From the NCBI GenBank assembly GCA_030583665.1, contig CP129469.1:1116001-1180000 (forward strand): a DNA stretch of 64,000 nucleotides, written 5' to 3'. This document shows, one piece after another, positions 33,376 to 42,629 of the stretch. The translations under genes and the position numbers were made by a program. How positions within the stretch are numbered: position 1 is the first letter of the stretch; each line of letters opens with the position of its first letter. The DNA comes from Candidatus Jettenia sp. AMX2 (lineage in GTDB: Bacteria; Planctomycetota; Brocadiia; Brocadiales; Brocadiaceae). Under the pieces are notes generated by a model. The model saw nothing but the letters and a program-made list of their open reading frames with translations. It did not search any database and had not been told where the DNA came from.

Positions 33376-35082
33376 ATGTTACCTGATATCTTTAAAAACA
33401 GAGTGGAAGATATTCTATGCAATGTTATAACTACACTTGAAGCCGGAGTTTCCATTGTTGATAAAAATTTGATTATCGTCTGGTCCAACGAATTACTTGC
33501 CCATATTTTACATTTAAAAGAAAACCCTTTAGGAAAAAGTTGCCGTGAGGTTTATGCCTGTGAATGTCCTGGTACGGAAAACTGTACTATCCTTCAGGCC
33601 CTTTCTCATGGTGAAAGGCGGATTAGCAGTACACAGCTCATTACAGAAAAAGGAGAAAGGAGGTATATTCAAAACTTTTCCATACCTGTCAAAAATGAGA
33701 AAGGTGATATTTCGAATCTCCTTAAACTCTCAATAGACATCACCGAGAAAGAGGAGAAAATACGTCAGATATCCCTTCTAAGGAAACTTTCCGAGTTAAT
33801 GCACGGAACATTGCAAATAGACCGGTTGCTTCATTTAATTTTAACATGTGTTACTGCCGGAGTTGCATTGGGGTTTAATCGTGCACGGCTTTTTCTTGTT
33901 GACAAAGAGAAAAATATTGTTTACGGCAAGATGGCTGTTGGCCCTTCCAATCAGGAAGAGGCATCTAAGATATGGAGTGAAATTGCTAATAAATACGAAG
34001 AGTTGGAAGATCTTATTAAAGCATCTGAAGATAATTACCGCGATGATACTCCGTTACATTTAATTACAAGATTAATGGCATATCCACTTGATGAAGAGGG
34101 GATTGTTATTTCATGCATAAAAAATAAAATGCCAGTTTTAATAAAAGATGCTGTGAATAGTCCCAATATTGATAAAAAATTTCTCAATATGATCGAAGCG
34201 AATGAGTTTGTTTGTGTACCCTTATTAGTAAAAGAAGAAGCTATTGGATTAATTTGCGCTGATAATTTTTATAGCCGGAATCCAATAACAGAGGAACATG
34301 TCCAGTTATTATGTACTTTTGCCAGTCAAGCAGCACTCGCAATTGAAAACGCAGAAGCATATAAAAAATTAGGGGAAAAAATTCAACAACTTAAAGAAAC
34401 GCAGGAAAGGTTAATCTGTTCAGAGAGGCTTGGCGTGATTGGAAATATGGCAGCTTATGTTGCTCATGAGATTCGTAATCCGCTGGTAACTATTGGGGGT
34501 TTTGCCAGGGCAATTTTAAGAACATCTCATCCTGACGATCAGATAAAGCAAGGCATTGAAATTATTGTTGAGGAGGTTAACCGGCTTGAGAAGATTCTTA
34601 AAAATATTATGGATTTTAGCAAGCCACATGAACTTGTCAAAACAGATTCCCAGATTAATGAAATAGTAGAGAATATATGTTCTCTTATGGAACCTTACTT
34701 CAAAAACAGTAACATTCAATTAATGAGGAAATTTAGTGCATCTATTCCGAAAATTATTATAGATACGACCCAAATCAAACAAGTATTTCTGAATATTATA
34801 AAAAATGCCGTAGAATCAATGCCGAAGGGCGGTACTTTAACAATAGAAACTGCAGTCGAGGACAATTATGTAAAGATTAATATTGCTGATACCGGTGAAG
34901 GTATGTCAGCCGAAATCATCAGGAACATCTTCGTTCCGTTTTTTACGACAAAAGCAGATGGTACAGGTGTAGGGTTGGCTGTGTCTCAAAAAATCTTAGA
35001 TGAGCATGGAGGATGCATCAGGGTTAAGAGTTTATTGAAGCAAGGGTCAACTTTTTCAATATATTTACCCATAATAAAATGA
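33376..35082 (+). CDS. Cytoplasmic PAS-GAF sensor histidine kinase
   Basis: 568 residues, no transmembrane segment. A PAS domain (about 12-125) carries a Cys pattern GKSC-CEC-NC that is shared with the free PAS protein at 56276-56653. A GAF domain (about 150-325), a coiled coil and a HisKA domain with H364 (VAHEIRNPL) follow, then HATPase_c with NIIKNAVESMP, DTGEGMS and GTGVGLAV. It resembles NtrB-type kinases. A single-domain receiver gene follows 28 bp downstream and is the probable partner. The ligand is unknown; the PAS Cys cluster could hold a redox cofactor. Confidence 0.9.
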   Translation: MLPDIFKNRVEDILCNVITTLEAGVSIVDKNLIIVWSNELLAHILHLKENPLGKSCREVYACECPGTENCTILQALSHGERRISSTQLITEKGERRYIQNFSIPVKNEKGDISNLLKLSIDITEKEEKIRQISLLRKLSELMHGTLQIDRLLHLILTCVTAGVALGFNRARLFLVDKEKNIVYGKMAVGPSNQEEASKIWSEIANKYEELEDLIKASEDNYRDDTPLHLITRLMAYPLDEEGIVISCIKNKMPVLIKDAVNSPNIDKKFLNMIEANEFVCVPLLVKEEAIGLICADNFYSRNPITEEHVQLLCTFASQAALAIENAEAYKKLGEKIQQLKETQERLICSERLGVIGNMAAYVAHEIRNPLVTIGGFARAILRTSHPDDQIKQGIEIIVEEVNRLEKILKNIMDFSKPHELVKTDSQINEIVENICSLMEPYFKNSNIQLMRKFSASIPKIIIDTTQIKQVFLNIIKNAVESMPKGGTLTIETAVEDNYVKINIADTGEGMSAEIIRNIFVPFFTTKADGTGVGLAVSQKILDEHGGCIRVKSLLKQGSTFSIYLPIIK

Positions 35083-35110
35083 TTCGTTTTTTTAACAGGG
35101 GTGGATACCT

Positions 35111-35458
35111 ATGAAGACAATTCTCATAGTTGAAGATGACAAAAATCAACTCTTACTCTACAAGCAAGAGTTGTCACTGGAGGGATACAATGTTATTACT
35201 GCAGTGGATGGCCTGGAAGCGATTGAAAAGGTAAAAGTGCATGCACCAGACCTTATTGTGATGGATATTAATATGCCAAAGATGAATGGAATTGAGGCGA
35301 TGCGTGCAATTTTGAGCAAACAGAAGAAGATACCTATTATTATTAATACCGCATATAGTAGCTATAAAGATGATTTTATGTCATGGTCTGCCGATGCCTA
35401 TGTTATCAAGTCTTCAGATCTGAGAGAGTTGAAAAATAAGATAAGAGAATTATTATGA
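35111..35458 (+). CDS. Single-domain response regulator
   Basis: A 115-residue CheY-like receiver without output domain: acidic pair in VEDDKNQ, phospho-acceptor D52 (VMDINMP), conserved Thr in INTAYSS and Lys in YVIKSS. It sits between the PAS-GAF kinase and the L,D-transpeptidase and overlaps the latter by 4 bp (ATGA). It probably relays phosphate in a multi-step pathway or acts by protein contact. Confidence 0.9.
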   Translation: MKTILIVEDDKNQLLLYKQELSLEGYNVITAVDGLEAIEKVKVHAPDLIVMDINMPKMNGIEAMRAILSKQKKIPIIINTAYSSYKDDFMSWSADAYVIKSSDLRELKNKIRELL

Positions 35459-36441
35459 AGAAAGTTCAGGATTTCTTATTATCTTTTTTCGTTTTTTGTA
35501 TTTCTTATGGCATATCAGGAAACACAGTTCTTGTTTATCCTGAAACATTGGACTACATAAAAAAAACAAGTCATAACCAAGATGAAATTTTGCTAATAGT
35601 TAAAAAGGATGACAATTTTGTTATTTATAAAAAAGATATTATTGTTTACCCCGATGAGCTCAGGGAAGAGCCAAAAAGCAGCAGCGAAGATTTCAAGCCA
35701 ATAGAAAAAAAAGGAAGAAAAAAACAGGAATCGGCAGGCTTGTTCGCAATTGTGGATAAATATTTAGAAGAAGGTAAAAAAGTGGAGGCCAGGAATGCCC
35801 TCTCAGATTTATTTATCAATAAAAAAATGCCGGAAAAACAGAATGAAATAAAAGAATTATTGGATAAATTAAATAAAGAACTTATCTTCTCTTCTATACC
35901 ATCTCCCGATGCGGTTATATATACCGTTCAGCCAGGTGATACCTTAGAAAGGATAGCAAAAAGATTTAAAACAACCTATGAATTAATTATGAGGTTGAAT
36001 GGTAAATCTACTACCCGGATAACGGTGGGAGAGAGGCTTAAAATACTAGAGGGAAATACAAAAATAATTATTAGCAAGAGTGATTTTACCTTAACATTGC
36101 TGTTGAACGGTTATTACATCAGGCAGTATAAGATTTGCATAGGGAAGGACGACAAAACACCCGAGGGTATATTTGAAGTAAAAAATAAATTAAAAGAACC
36201 TGCGTGGTATGCGCCACAGGGAGGGGTATTTCCTTTTGGGCATGAGGAAAACATACTTGGTACCCGCTGGATTGGATTTAAAGACAGGCCAGACGCTTCT
36301 GGTTTTGGAATTCATGGCACTACACAACCTGAAACAATAGGTACAGCGGCATCGCTTGGTTGCATCAGGATGTTAAACAGCGATGTGGAAGAATTGTTTG
36401 ATTTTGTGACATTAGATACAGAAATTATTATTTACCGATAA
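35455..36441 (+). CDS. Exported LysM / L,D-transpeptidase (YkuD) protein
   Basis: 328 residues. A hydrophobic N-terminus (FLLSFFVFCISYGIS) is a likely signal peptide. A charged linker follows, then a LysM domain (YTVQPGDTLERIAKRFKTTY, about residues 160-205) and a YkuD catalytic domain with the HGT...SLGCIRM signature, whose Cys is the nucleophile. L,D-transpeptidases form 3-3 peptidoglycan cross-links or attach proteins to peptidoglycan. This is relevant because planctomycetes were long thought to lack a wall, and peptidoglycan has since been reported in Kuenenia. Coupled by overlap to the receiver gene. Confidence 0.9.
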   Translation: MKKVQDFLLSFFVFCISYGISGNTVLVYPETLDYIKKTSHNQDEILLIVKKDDNFVIYKKDIIVYPDELREEPKSSSEDFKPIEKKGRKKQESAGLFAIVDKYLEEGKKVEARNALSDLFINKKMPEKQNEIKELLDKLNKELIFSSIPSPDAVIYTVQPGDTLERIAKRFKTTYELIMRLNGKSTTRITVGERLKILEGNTKIIISKSDFTLTLLLNGYYIRQYKICIGKDDKTPEGIFEVKNKLKEPAWYAPQGGVFPFGHEENILGTRWIGFKDRPDASGFGIHGTTQPETIGTAASLGCIRMLNSDVEELFDFVTLDTEIIIYR

Positions 36442-36466
36442 AGAATACAAAGAATTCTTTGTATAT

Positions 36467-36970
36467 GTGAAAAATAAATATATGGAATGGAAGATAAACA
36501 GAGGCTCCAGAGAATGCGTTCATTGTGTTAAAAAATTTTCTGAGGATGAGGAATATTATTCTGCCTTATTTGACGAAAACAATGTCTTTCTGCGGAAAGA
36601 TTTTTGTATTCCGTGCTGGAATCATGCCCAACGGGAACAACTCTTCTCTTTTTGGAGAACGCGGATACCTAAGGCGAATAAACCTGCTAAAAAGCTGATA
36701 AATACAGATGTCTTGCTGGATATGTTCTTAAGGTTGGAAGGGAAAAATGAAACTCACCAAAAGAATTTACGATATGTAATCGGATTGTATCTTATCCGTA
36801 AAAAAATATTGAAAATAAAATCGTTTTTGAGGCAGGGTGCGGATGAATTTATTATTCTTTCGTACGCAAAAGCAGAACGTGAATTTAGCGTTTTCAACCA
36901 AAACCTAAAAGAGGAAGAGATCGAAAGTATTACCTCTGAGATGAATCAGCTCCTTGATTATTCTTTCTGA
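36467..36970 (+). CDS. Hypothetical protein with a treble-clef-like Cys cluster
   Basis: 167 residues, no known family recognised. The N-terminal 50 residues hold CVHC and CIPC pairs about 33 residues apart, consistent with one zinc site. The remainder is helical and basic. The start is a GTG at 36467 or ATG at 36482 (MEWKINRG). It lies 25 bp after the transpeptidase and converges with rnc 17 bp away. I have seen similar short Cys-pair proteins annotated only as hypothetical in planctomycetes. Confidence 0.65.
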   Translation: MKNKYMEWKINRGSRECVHCVKKFSEDEEYYSALFDENNVFLRKDFCIPCWNHAQREQLFSFWRTRIPKANKPAKKLINTDVLLDMFLRLEGKNETHQKNLRYVIGLYLIRKKILKIKSFLRQGADEFIILSYAKAEREFSVFNQNLKEEEIESITSEMNQLLDYSF

Positions 36971-36987
36971 ATGTTTCAACACGTTAG

Positions 36988-37728
36988 CTAAATGCACGGT
37001 TCGTCAGTAGGAATTAAATCAATGTCAGGGATGACGGTCTTTAAGGTCTCTTTTGCTGCAAATTGCTCTGCTTCTTTTTTGCTTTTTCCCCATCCCCTGC
37101 CATATTCGGTACCTTTAATAAGTACAATAACCTCAAAAGTTTTTCCATGATCCGGTCCGATTTGCTGTAAAACCCGATAATCAGGGGTAACGCCATATTC
37201 TCTTTGGCTATATTGCTGGAGAATCGATTTATAATTTTTTTCGTGCTGGTTTGTGCAAACAATATCGATTTCTTTCTTCAAATATCTTATGGTGAAATCA
37301 TAAGCAGCCTCAAGACCTCCGTCAAGAAAAACAGCACCGATAATTGCTTCAAATACGTTAGCAAGTAAAGATCTTGGAAGAAAACTCCGGTCATTTAATC
37401 CTTTTCCAACCGAAAGAAATTCATTCAGATTTGCTCCCAAACTGACTTTTGCAAGCGTTGCCTGGCTAACGACTACTGATTTTACTTTTGTTAAATCTCC
37501 TTCGCTGTACTGAGGCAGACTCTTATAAAGATAATCTGAAATAATCATTCCCAATACCGCATCTCCCAGAAACTCTAATCTTTCGTTAGATAAATTATTT
37601 TCCACCCTGCATGAAGTATGGGTAAGCGCTTTCTCAAGTATTCCAATATTTTTAAAAGAATATCCGATTATTAACTGACACTCAATAAGTTTTTTTGCAT
37701 GTATATGATTATTCGTTTGGAATATCAT
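36988..37728 (-). CDS. rnc: Ribonuclease III
   Basis: 246 residues with the RNase III signature NERLEFLGDAVLG near residue 45 and the second metal-binding segment VFEAIIGAVFLDGG, then a C-terminal double-stranded RNA binding domain (GPDHGKTFEVIVLIKGTEYG). It cleaves structured rRNA precursors and other duplex RNA. Its start overlaps the stop of the upstream NYN nuclease-domain gene by 20 bp on the same strand, pairing two RNA-processing genes. Confidence 0.96.
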   Translation of the reverse strand: MIFQTNNHIHAKKLIECQLIIGYSFKNIGILEKALTHTSCRVENNLSNERLEFLGDAVLGMIISDYLYKSLPQYSEGDLTKVKSVVVSQATLAKVSLGANLNEFLSVGKGLNDRSFLPRSLLANVFEAIIGAVFLDGGLEAAYDFTIRYLKKEIDIVCTNQHEKNYKSILQQYSQREYGVTPDYRVLQQIGPDHGKTFEVIVLIKGTEYGRGWGKSKKEAEQFAAKETLKTVIPDIDLIPTDEPCI

Positions 37729-38245
37729 TTTTTTGAAACTTTTTTTCTTTAAATAACATAGACTCTTCTATCGCGGTATATTTTGTTGCGGCATTAATAA
37801 GTTCAACAGCTGTGCTTCTTCTGAATGATACAACTTCAACCCTGCAACCATGGGCTTTTAACATCTCTACCAGTGGTACAAAGTCTCCATCTCCTGTAAC
37901 CAATACTACGGTATCAAGCTTTGGAGCGATTGCTATGGAATCAATAGCAATGCCCATATCCCAATCTCCTTTCGCCGTACCGTCGGGTCTTAATCGAAGT
38001 TCTTTTGATTTAATTTCATATCCTAAACGGCCTAATGCATCGGTAAAACTTGACTGATCAACATCTGGTTTTTGAACGACATATGCGATGGCGCGGATAA
38101 GATTTCTATCACCAACAACCTCCAACAACAGTTTGCTGTAATCGATCTTCGACTGATGTAAAGCTTTTGCTGAATAAAACATATTCTGGACATCAACAAA
38201 AATCCCGACCCTCTGTTGAGATCCTCTGATACGTCCACCTACCAT
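37709..38245 (-). CDS. NYN domain protein (LabA/DUF88 family)
   Basis: About 178 residues from the ATG at 38245, which follows GAAAGGAAGGA; a TTG at 38263 would add six residues. It has the PIN-like NYN fold with acidic residues in GIFVDVQNM, GDWDMGIAID and LVTGDGDFVPL, the pattern expected of a metal-dependent RNA nuclease. LabA homologues act in regulation; others are putative RNases. Translational coupling to rnc suggests RNA turnover. Confidence 0.85.
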   Translation of the reverse strand: MVGGRIRGSQQRVGIFVDVQNMFYSAKALHQSKIDYSKLLLEVVGDRNLIRAIAYVVQKPDVDQSSFTDALGRLGYEIKSKELRLRPDGTAKGDWDMGIAIDSIAIAPKLDTVVLVTGDGDFVPLVEMLKAHGCRVEVVSFRRSTAVELINAATKYTAIEESMLFKEKKFQKNDIPNE

Positions 38246-38507
38246 GTTTATCCTTCCTTTCAAAAAAGCTTAATGCAGCAAAGATCACATAATGAATACC
38301 TAACTTAAAGATTTGAACACTATTAGGGAAATTAGGTAGGTTAAATAGTATAAATACACAAATCCAAAGAACATGTGGTACATTATAACAGATAATGTCA
38401 TAACACACCATGTTACAAACTATTAGAACACAACATTATATTATTGCAATTTATTTTAACAGCCTTTTGCTCACAGTCAATTAAAAAAATGAAATAACTT
38501 AATTTTA

Positions 38508-38536
38508 TTGACACGCCTCCTGAATTTTGATAAATT
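38508..38536 (+). promoter_or_regulatory. Sigma-70-type promoter for pheA
   Basis: Perfect TTGACA, 17-bp spacer, TAAATT. The predicted start is near 38543, so both candidate pheA starts (38570 and 38621) are downstream. The rest of the divergent spacer 38264-38507 shows no gene or structure beyond AT-rich DNA. Confidence 0.6.
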
Positions 38537-38569
38537 TATCTGAGAAATTGGGTAAATCTAAATGCTTTA

Positions 38570-39703
38570 TTGGCAATAACTAAACGTAAAAACAAGAAAG
38601 ACCGGCACATAAAATTCTCTATGGATATTGATTCTTTAAGAAGAGAAATTGATATATTAGACTCAAAAATTGTGGGGTTGCTTAATGAAAGGGCCAGAAT
38701 CGTACTAAAAATAGGTGAGATTAAAAAACAGAATCAGGCTCAGGTTTATGTACCCAACAGAGAGCAGGAAGTTTATTCCAGGATTATATTGCAGAACAAG
38801 GGGCCTTTATCAAATGAATGTCTCAAGGCAATTTACCGGGAATTAATGGCAGGGTCTCTGGTGTTGGAAAAGGCGATTAAGGTTTCCTATTTAGGTCCTG
38901 AAGGTACTTTTAGTTATTTTGCTGCCAGACAAAAGTTTGGTTCATCTGTTGAGTATATCCCGGCAAGAGGCATTGATGACGTTTTCAGGGACGTAGCAGG
39001 CAACAGATGTGATTATGGAATTGTGCCGGTTGAAAACTCGACAGAAGGTGGCATACGGGAAACATTGAACATGTTTGTCGAATTTGATATTAAGATATGT
39101 GCTGAGATCCTCTTGCCAATCCATCATAACTTACTGGCAAATTGTTCAAAAGAAGAGGTACAAAGGGTCTATTCAAAACCACAAATCCTTTCCCAGTGTA
39201 AAAACTGGCTGGCAAACAACATTCCTTATGCTGATCTGGTAGAGGTTAGCAGTAGTGCCGAGGCTGCCCGTATTGTTGAAAAGATTATAAAATCTGAAAG
39301 AGAGGGGCAATTTTATGCAGTGATTGCAAATGCAGAAATTGCTCAACATTACGGTTTAAAAATTCTCTGTAAAAATATCGAAGATAACCCAAACAATGTT
39401 ACAAGGTTTTTTGTTTTGGGTAAAGAGTATAGTGCCCCAAGCGGAAAGGACAAGACAGCCATAATGTGTTATGTAAAAAATAGTCCCGGGTCGTTATTGG
39501 AGATATTAGAGCCTTTCAAAACCTATGCAATCAATCTTACCAATATTGAAACATTGCCTACGCGGAAAAAGGTATGGGAATATTGTTTCTATTTGGATTT
39601 TGAAGGCCATGCATCTGACGAAAGAATTCAAACGGCACTGAACGAAGTAGCCGGAAAGTGTTTTGATATGAAGATATTGGGATCATTTCCGAAATGCGAT
39701 TGA
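38570..39703 (+). CDS. pheA: Bifunctional chorismate mutase / prephenate dehydratase
   Basis: Up to 377 residues. An AroQ-type chorismate mutase (DIDSLRREIDILDSKIVGLLNERARI) occupies the first 100 residues, then prephenate dehydratase (VSYLGPEGTFSYFAA, PVENSTEGGI, NNVTRFFVLG) and a C-terminal ACT domain (PGSLLEILEPF, NLTNIETLP) for phenylalanine feedback. It converts chorismate to phenylpyruvate. The longest start is a TTG at 38570; the ATG at 38621 begins right at the mutase domain and is the likelier protein start by homology, though neither has a good ribosome site. Confidence 0.94.
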   Translation: MAITKRKNKKDRHIKFSMDIDSLRREIDILDSKIVGLLNERARIVLKIGEIKKQNQAQVYVPNREQEVYSRIILQNKGPLSNECLKAIYRELMAGSLVLEKAIKVSYLGPEGTFSYFAARQKFGSSVEYIPARGIDDVFRDVAGNRCDYGIVPVENSTEGGIRETLNMFVEFDIKICAEILLPIHHNLLANCSKEEVQRVYSKPQILSQCKNWLANNIPYADLVEVSSSAEAARIVEKIIKSEREGQFYAVIANAEIAQHYGLKILCKNIEDNPNNVTRFFVLGKEYSAPSGKDKTAIMCYVKNSPGSLLEILEPFKTYAINLTNIETLPTRKKVWEYCFYLDFEGHASDERIQTALNEVAGKCFDMKILGSFPKCD

Positions 39704-39725
39704 GAGGGTGTAAACTATAAAGATC

Positions 39726-40505
39726 ATGAGGAAAAAGCCTTTTATTATGGGGAATTGGAAAATGAATCTCACCCTTAAAGAAGGGGTGGAATTCGCTGAA
39801 TCCCTCAGAAATAATCTAAAAAACAAATATGAAATGGTATGTGGCATCTGCCCGTCATTTATTTTTCTCAAAGATATATGTGCGGCAGTAAAGGGCAGTG
39901 GTATACAAGTGGCTGCACAAAATATTCATAGTAGTGAAAATGGCCCCTACACCGGCGAAGTTTCTGTTTTGATGGTAAAAGAGGTTGGTTGTTCCCATGT
40001 ACTTATTGGCCATTCTGAACGCAGACATCTTTTTGGAGAGACAGATGCCTTCATAAATGCGAAAATAAAAATAGCATTATCCCATAATGTGAAGCCCATT
40101 TTATGTGTTGGAGAAAAATTACAGGAAAGAGAAGATGGAAGGACAAAATATGTTGTAAAAAACCAAATAAAGGATGGTTTACATGGCATAAGGGCAGATC
40201 AGTTAAAAGATGTTACTATTGCGTATGAGCCTGTATGGGCAATCGGTACCGGCAAAACTGCATTGCCTGAACAGGCTAATGAAGTTCATACATTTATAAG
40301 AACGCTTTTGACAGATGAATATGGTAAATATGTTGCAGACGACTTACCCATTTTGTACGGAGGAAGTGTGAAACACGAAAACACACAGGAATTGCTTGCT
40401 AAACCTGATATCGACGGTCTTCTTGTTGGCGGCGCAAGTATTAAACTTGAATCTTTTTTAAAAATCATTGAAGCGGTGGCGTCTCTTGACAAAACATTTG
40501 TCTGA
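39726..40505 (+). CDS. tpiA: Triosephosphate isomerase
   Basis: 259 residues with all catalytic motifs: N-terminal GNWKMN (Lys), the catalytic His in LIGHSERR, the catalytic Glu and loop in AYEPVWAIGTGKTA, and phosphate-binding LYGGSVK and LVGGASI. It interconverts dihydroxyacetone phosphate and glyceraldehyde-3-phosphate. It follows pheA by 22 bp and precedes secG, the common tpiA-secG arrangement. Confidence 0.98.
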   Translation: MRKKPFIMGNWKMNLTLKEGVEFAESLRNNLKNKYEMVCGICPSFIFLKDICAAVKGSGIQVAAQNIHSSENGPYTGEVSVLMVKEVGCSHVLIGHSERRHLFGETDAFINAKIKIALSHNVKPILCVGEKLQEREDGRTKYVVKNQIKDGLHGIRADQLKDVTIAYEPVWAIGTGKTALPEQANEVHTFIRTLLTDEYGKYVADDLPILYGGSVKHENTQELLAKPDIDGLLVGGASIKLESFLKIIEAVASLDKTFV

Positions 40506-40631
40506 GACAGTTACCTTTGGACAGTATAAACATTTACCTCAGATTCAGATTAAGGTAAAAAGTGTAATAAAAAGGAATTATTGAGAAAGTATTTCACGTT
40601 TCCGGAGTTTTTAATTTTTTGGGAGAGTTAG

Positions 40632-41108
40632 ATGGCAAGTGCTGAAAAAGCATTTAAGTGGGGAATTGCAATTTTTGCAATTTTTGGGATATTACACGCA
40701 CTTTATATGTTAAATGCAATTATCGCATTAAAAATTGTACTACCGATATTATGTGTATTTTTAATTGGAGTAATCTTGCTGCAATCAGGGAAGGGTGGCG
40801 GCCTGGCTGCTATTGGCGGGTTAGGGGATCAGACTGCCTTTGGCACAAGAACCAGCACCTTTTTAACAAAAGTTACCTATCTTATAGGTGCTGCTTTTAT
40901 TGTTGCCACCATACTTTTGTTTAAATTATCCATGGATACAAACATAATGAATACAAAAAGTATTCGTGAAACCCCGGTAACGCAGCATGATCATGATCAT
41001 CCGGTACATACCGGTGAAGAACACAAACATGCTGTCCCTCCTTCTCCGGCAAGTGAAACGGATAACACATCCAAATTCGGCATGCAGGAGGTTGAGAAAA
41101 CAAAATAA
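40632..41108 (+). CDS. secG: Protein translocase subunit SecG with a His-rich tail
   Basis: 158 residues, longer than the usual 75-120. Two membrane helices flank the conserved loop LLQSGKGGGLAAIGGLGDQTAFGT. It belongs to the SecYEG channel that exports unfolded proteins. The C-terminal 60 residues form a hydrophilic extension with a His/Asp cluster (TQHDHDHPVHTGEEHKH) not needed for SecG function, which may bind metal. It sits directly after tpiA, as in many bacteria. Confidence 0.93.
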   Translation: MASAEKAFKWGIAIFAIFGILHALYMLNAIIALKIVLPILCVFLIGVILLQSGKGGGLAAIGGLGDQTAFGTRTSTFLTKVTYLIGAAFIVATILLFKLSMDTNIMNTKSIRETPVTQHDHDHPVHTGEEHKHAVPPSPASETDNTSKFGMQEVEKTK

Positions 41109-41176
41109 TGAATAAGTATGGTATTATCGTGTACCGTTCCTGTTTTTCTTAACAAACGCAGTATCTTGCAGGTGAG

Positions 41177-42064
41177 ATGATGATAAAGAGCATGACAGGG
41201 TTTGGTAGTGCAGAGTACAAGGATGATGAACGTACGATCCATATAGAACTTCGTTCTGTCAATAACAGGTTCTTGAAGATCGATTCACGGTTACCCGAGT
41301 TATTGCAAATCTTTGAGAATGAGATCGAACGTCTGATTCGGGAAAAGATTGTCCGGGGTACCGTTCTTCTCAATGTAAATTATCATTCAATCAGGCAGGA
41401 ATCAGAATATATTCTCAATAATAATAAAGTAAAAGAATATTATCGGCTCTTGACTGATATTCAGAAAGAAATCGGTTCCGGGGAGGGAATATCTGTGCAA
41501 TCGCTGATGATGCTTCCAGGTGTTTTCCAAAAAGGGAAAAAGGACCAGGAAGACAGGGAGAGCTTATTATCTTTGTGCAGTAATCTTATAAAAGAAGCAC
41601 TAGGGAAAATGGTGGAAATGAGAACAATTGAGGGGAACTATCTTGCGAAAGATATTGAACAGAGAAAGAATAGTATCCTGGCGATGCTTCACAAAATCGA
41701 AACGAGAGCACCCGTAGTAATAGTGGAGTATAGTAAACGCCTGAAGGATAAGGTTTCATCGCTCCTGGCAGGAACTGATATAGAATTAACCGATAGCAGT
41801 CTCTACCGCGAAATTGCAGTATTTGCAGAACGATGTGACATTTCTGAAGAAATTAATCGCCTGAAGAGTCATTTAAATCAATTACAGGAAACAATATCTT
41901 CAGATGAACCCATAGGGAGAAAACTTGAATTTATAGTCCAGGAGATGTTTCGGGAAACAAATACAATGTGTTCAAAAGCGAATGACAGTATTCTCCTGAA
42001 GGATTTAGTAGATATAAAAACAGAGATTGAAAAAATTCGTGAGCAGGCGTTTAACATCGAATAG
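41177..42064 (+). CDS. yicC: YicC/YloC family endoribonuclease
   Basis: 295 residues with the family start MIKSMTGFGSAEY, the SVNNRFLKIDSRLPE segment and the C-terminal FIVQEMFRETNTMCSKAND block. Recent work assigns endoribonuclease activity to the family. It precedes gmk by 14 bp, the usual neighbour in many bacteria. An ATGATG start (41177/41180) follows GCAGGTGAG. Confidence 0.93.
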   Translation: MMIKSMTGFGSAEYKDDERTIHIELRSVNNRFLKIDSRLPELLQIFENEIERLIREKIVRGTVLLNVNYHSIRQESEYILNNNKVKEYYRLLTDIQKEIGSGEGISVQSLMMLPGVFQKGKKDQEDRESLLSLCSNLIKEALGKMVEMRTIEGNYLAKDIEQRKNSILAMLHKIETRAPVVIVEYSKRLKDKVSSLLAGTDIELTDSSLYREIAVFAERCDISEEINRLKSHLNQLQETISSDEPIGRKLEFIVQEMFRETNTMCSKANDSILLKDLVDIKTEIEKIREQAFNIE

Positions 42065-42078
42065 AAATTAATGAACAA

Positions 42079-42627
42079 ATGGGTAAAATTGTAATTATCT
42101 CAGGGCCGTCTGGAGCAGGCAAGACCACTATATGCAAACACCTTGAAAAAGATTCTCAGCAGGTAGTAAGATCAATATCCGTTACTACTCGTCCACCCCG
42201 GCAGAATGAAAAAAACGGGGAAGCTTATGAATTTGTATCGCCATCTGAATTTGAAAAAATGATTAAAAATGGTGAACTGGCGGAATACGCACGGTATTGC
42301 GGACACTATTATGGAACCCTCCTTCGCACGGTAGAAGAAGCTCTTAAGAAAGATTGCATTTGTTTACTGGAAATTGATGTGCAGGGCGCATTACAAATAA
42401 AACAAAGATTCCCGCAAGCCATATCAATATTTTTATTACCTCCGGAAAAAGAAACGTTGAAACGGCGGCTAATGCAGAGAAATGCAAACGGAGGGCAGGA
42501 TATGCTCCTACGCCTGGAGGCAGCCGAAAAAGAATTATCCTATAAAGATCAATATGATTACCGTGTTGTAAATGATAAACTGGAAGTAACAATAAATACT
42601 ATCCGTAACATATTAAAAGTAAATTGA
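42079..42627 (+). CDS. gmk: Guanylate kinase
   Basis: 182 residues with the P-loop ISGPSGAGKTT, the GMP-binding segment TTRPPRQNEKNGEAYEFV and the LLEIDVQGALQIK block. It phosphorylates GMP to GDP with ATP. It is part of a tight run yicC-gmk-coaC-dut. The rpoZ gene often found after gmk is absent. Confidence 0.96.
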   Translation: MGKIVIISGPSGAGKTTICKHLEKDSQQVVRSISVTTRPPRQNEKNGEAYEFVSPSEFEKMIKNGELAEYARYCGHYYGTLLRTVEEALKKDCICLLEIDVQGALQIKQRFPQAISIFLLPPEKETLKRRLMQRNANGGQDMLLRLEAAEKELSYKDQYDYRVVNDKLEVTINTIRNILKVN

Positions 42628-42629
42628 AT

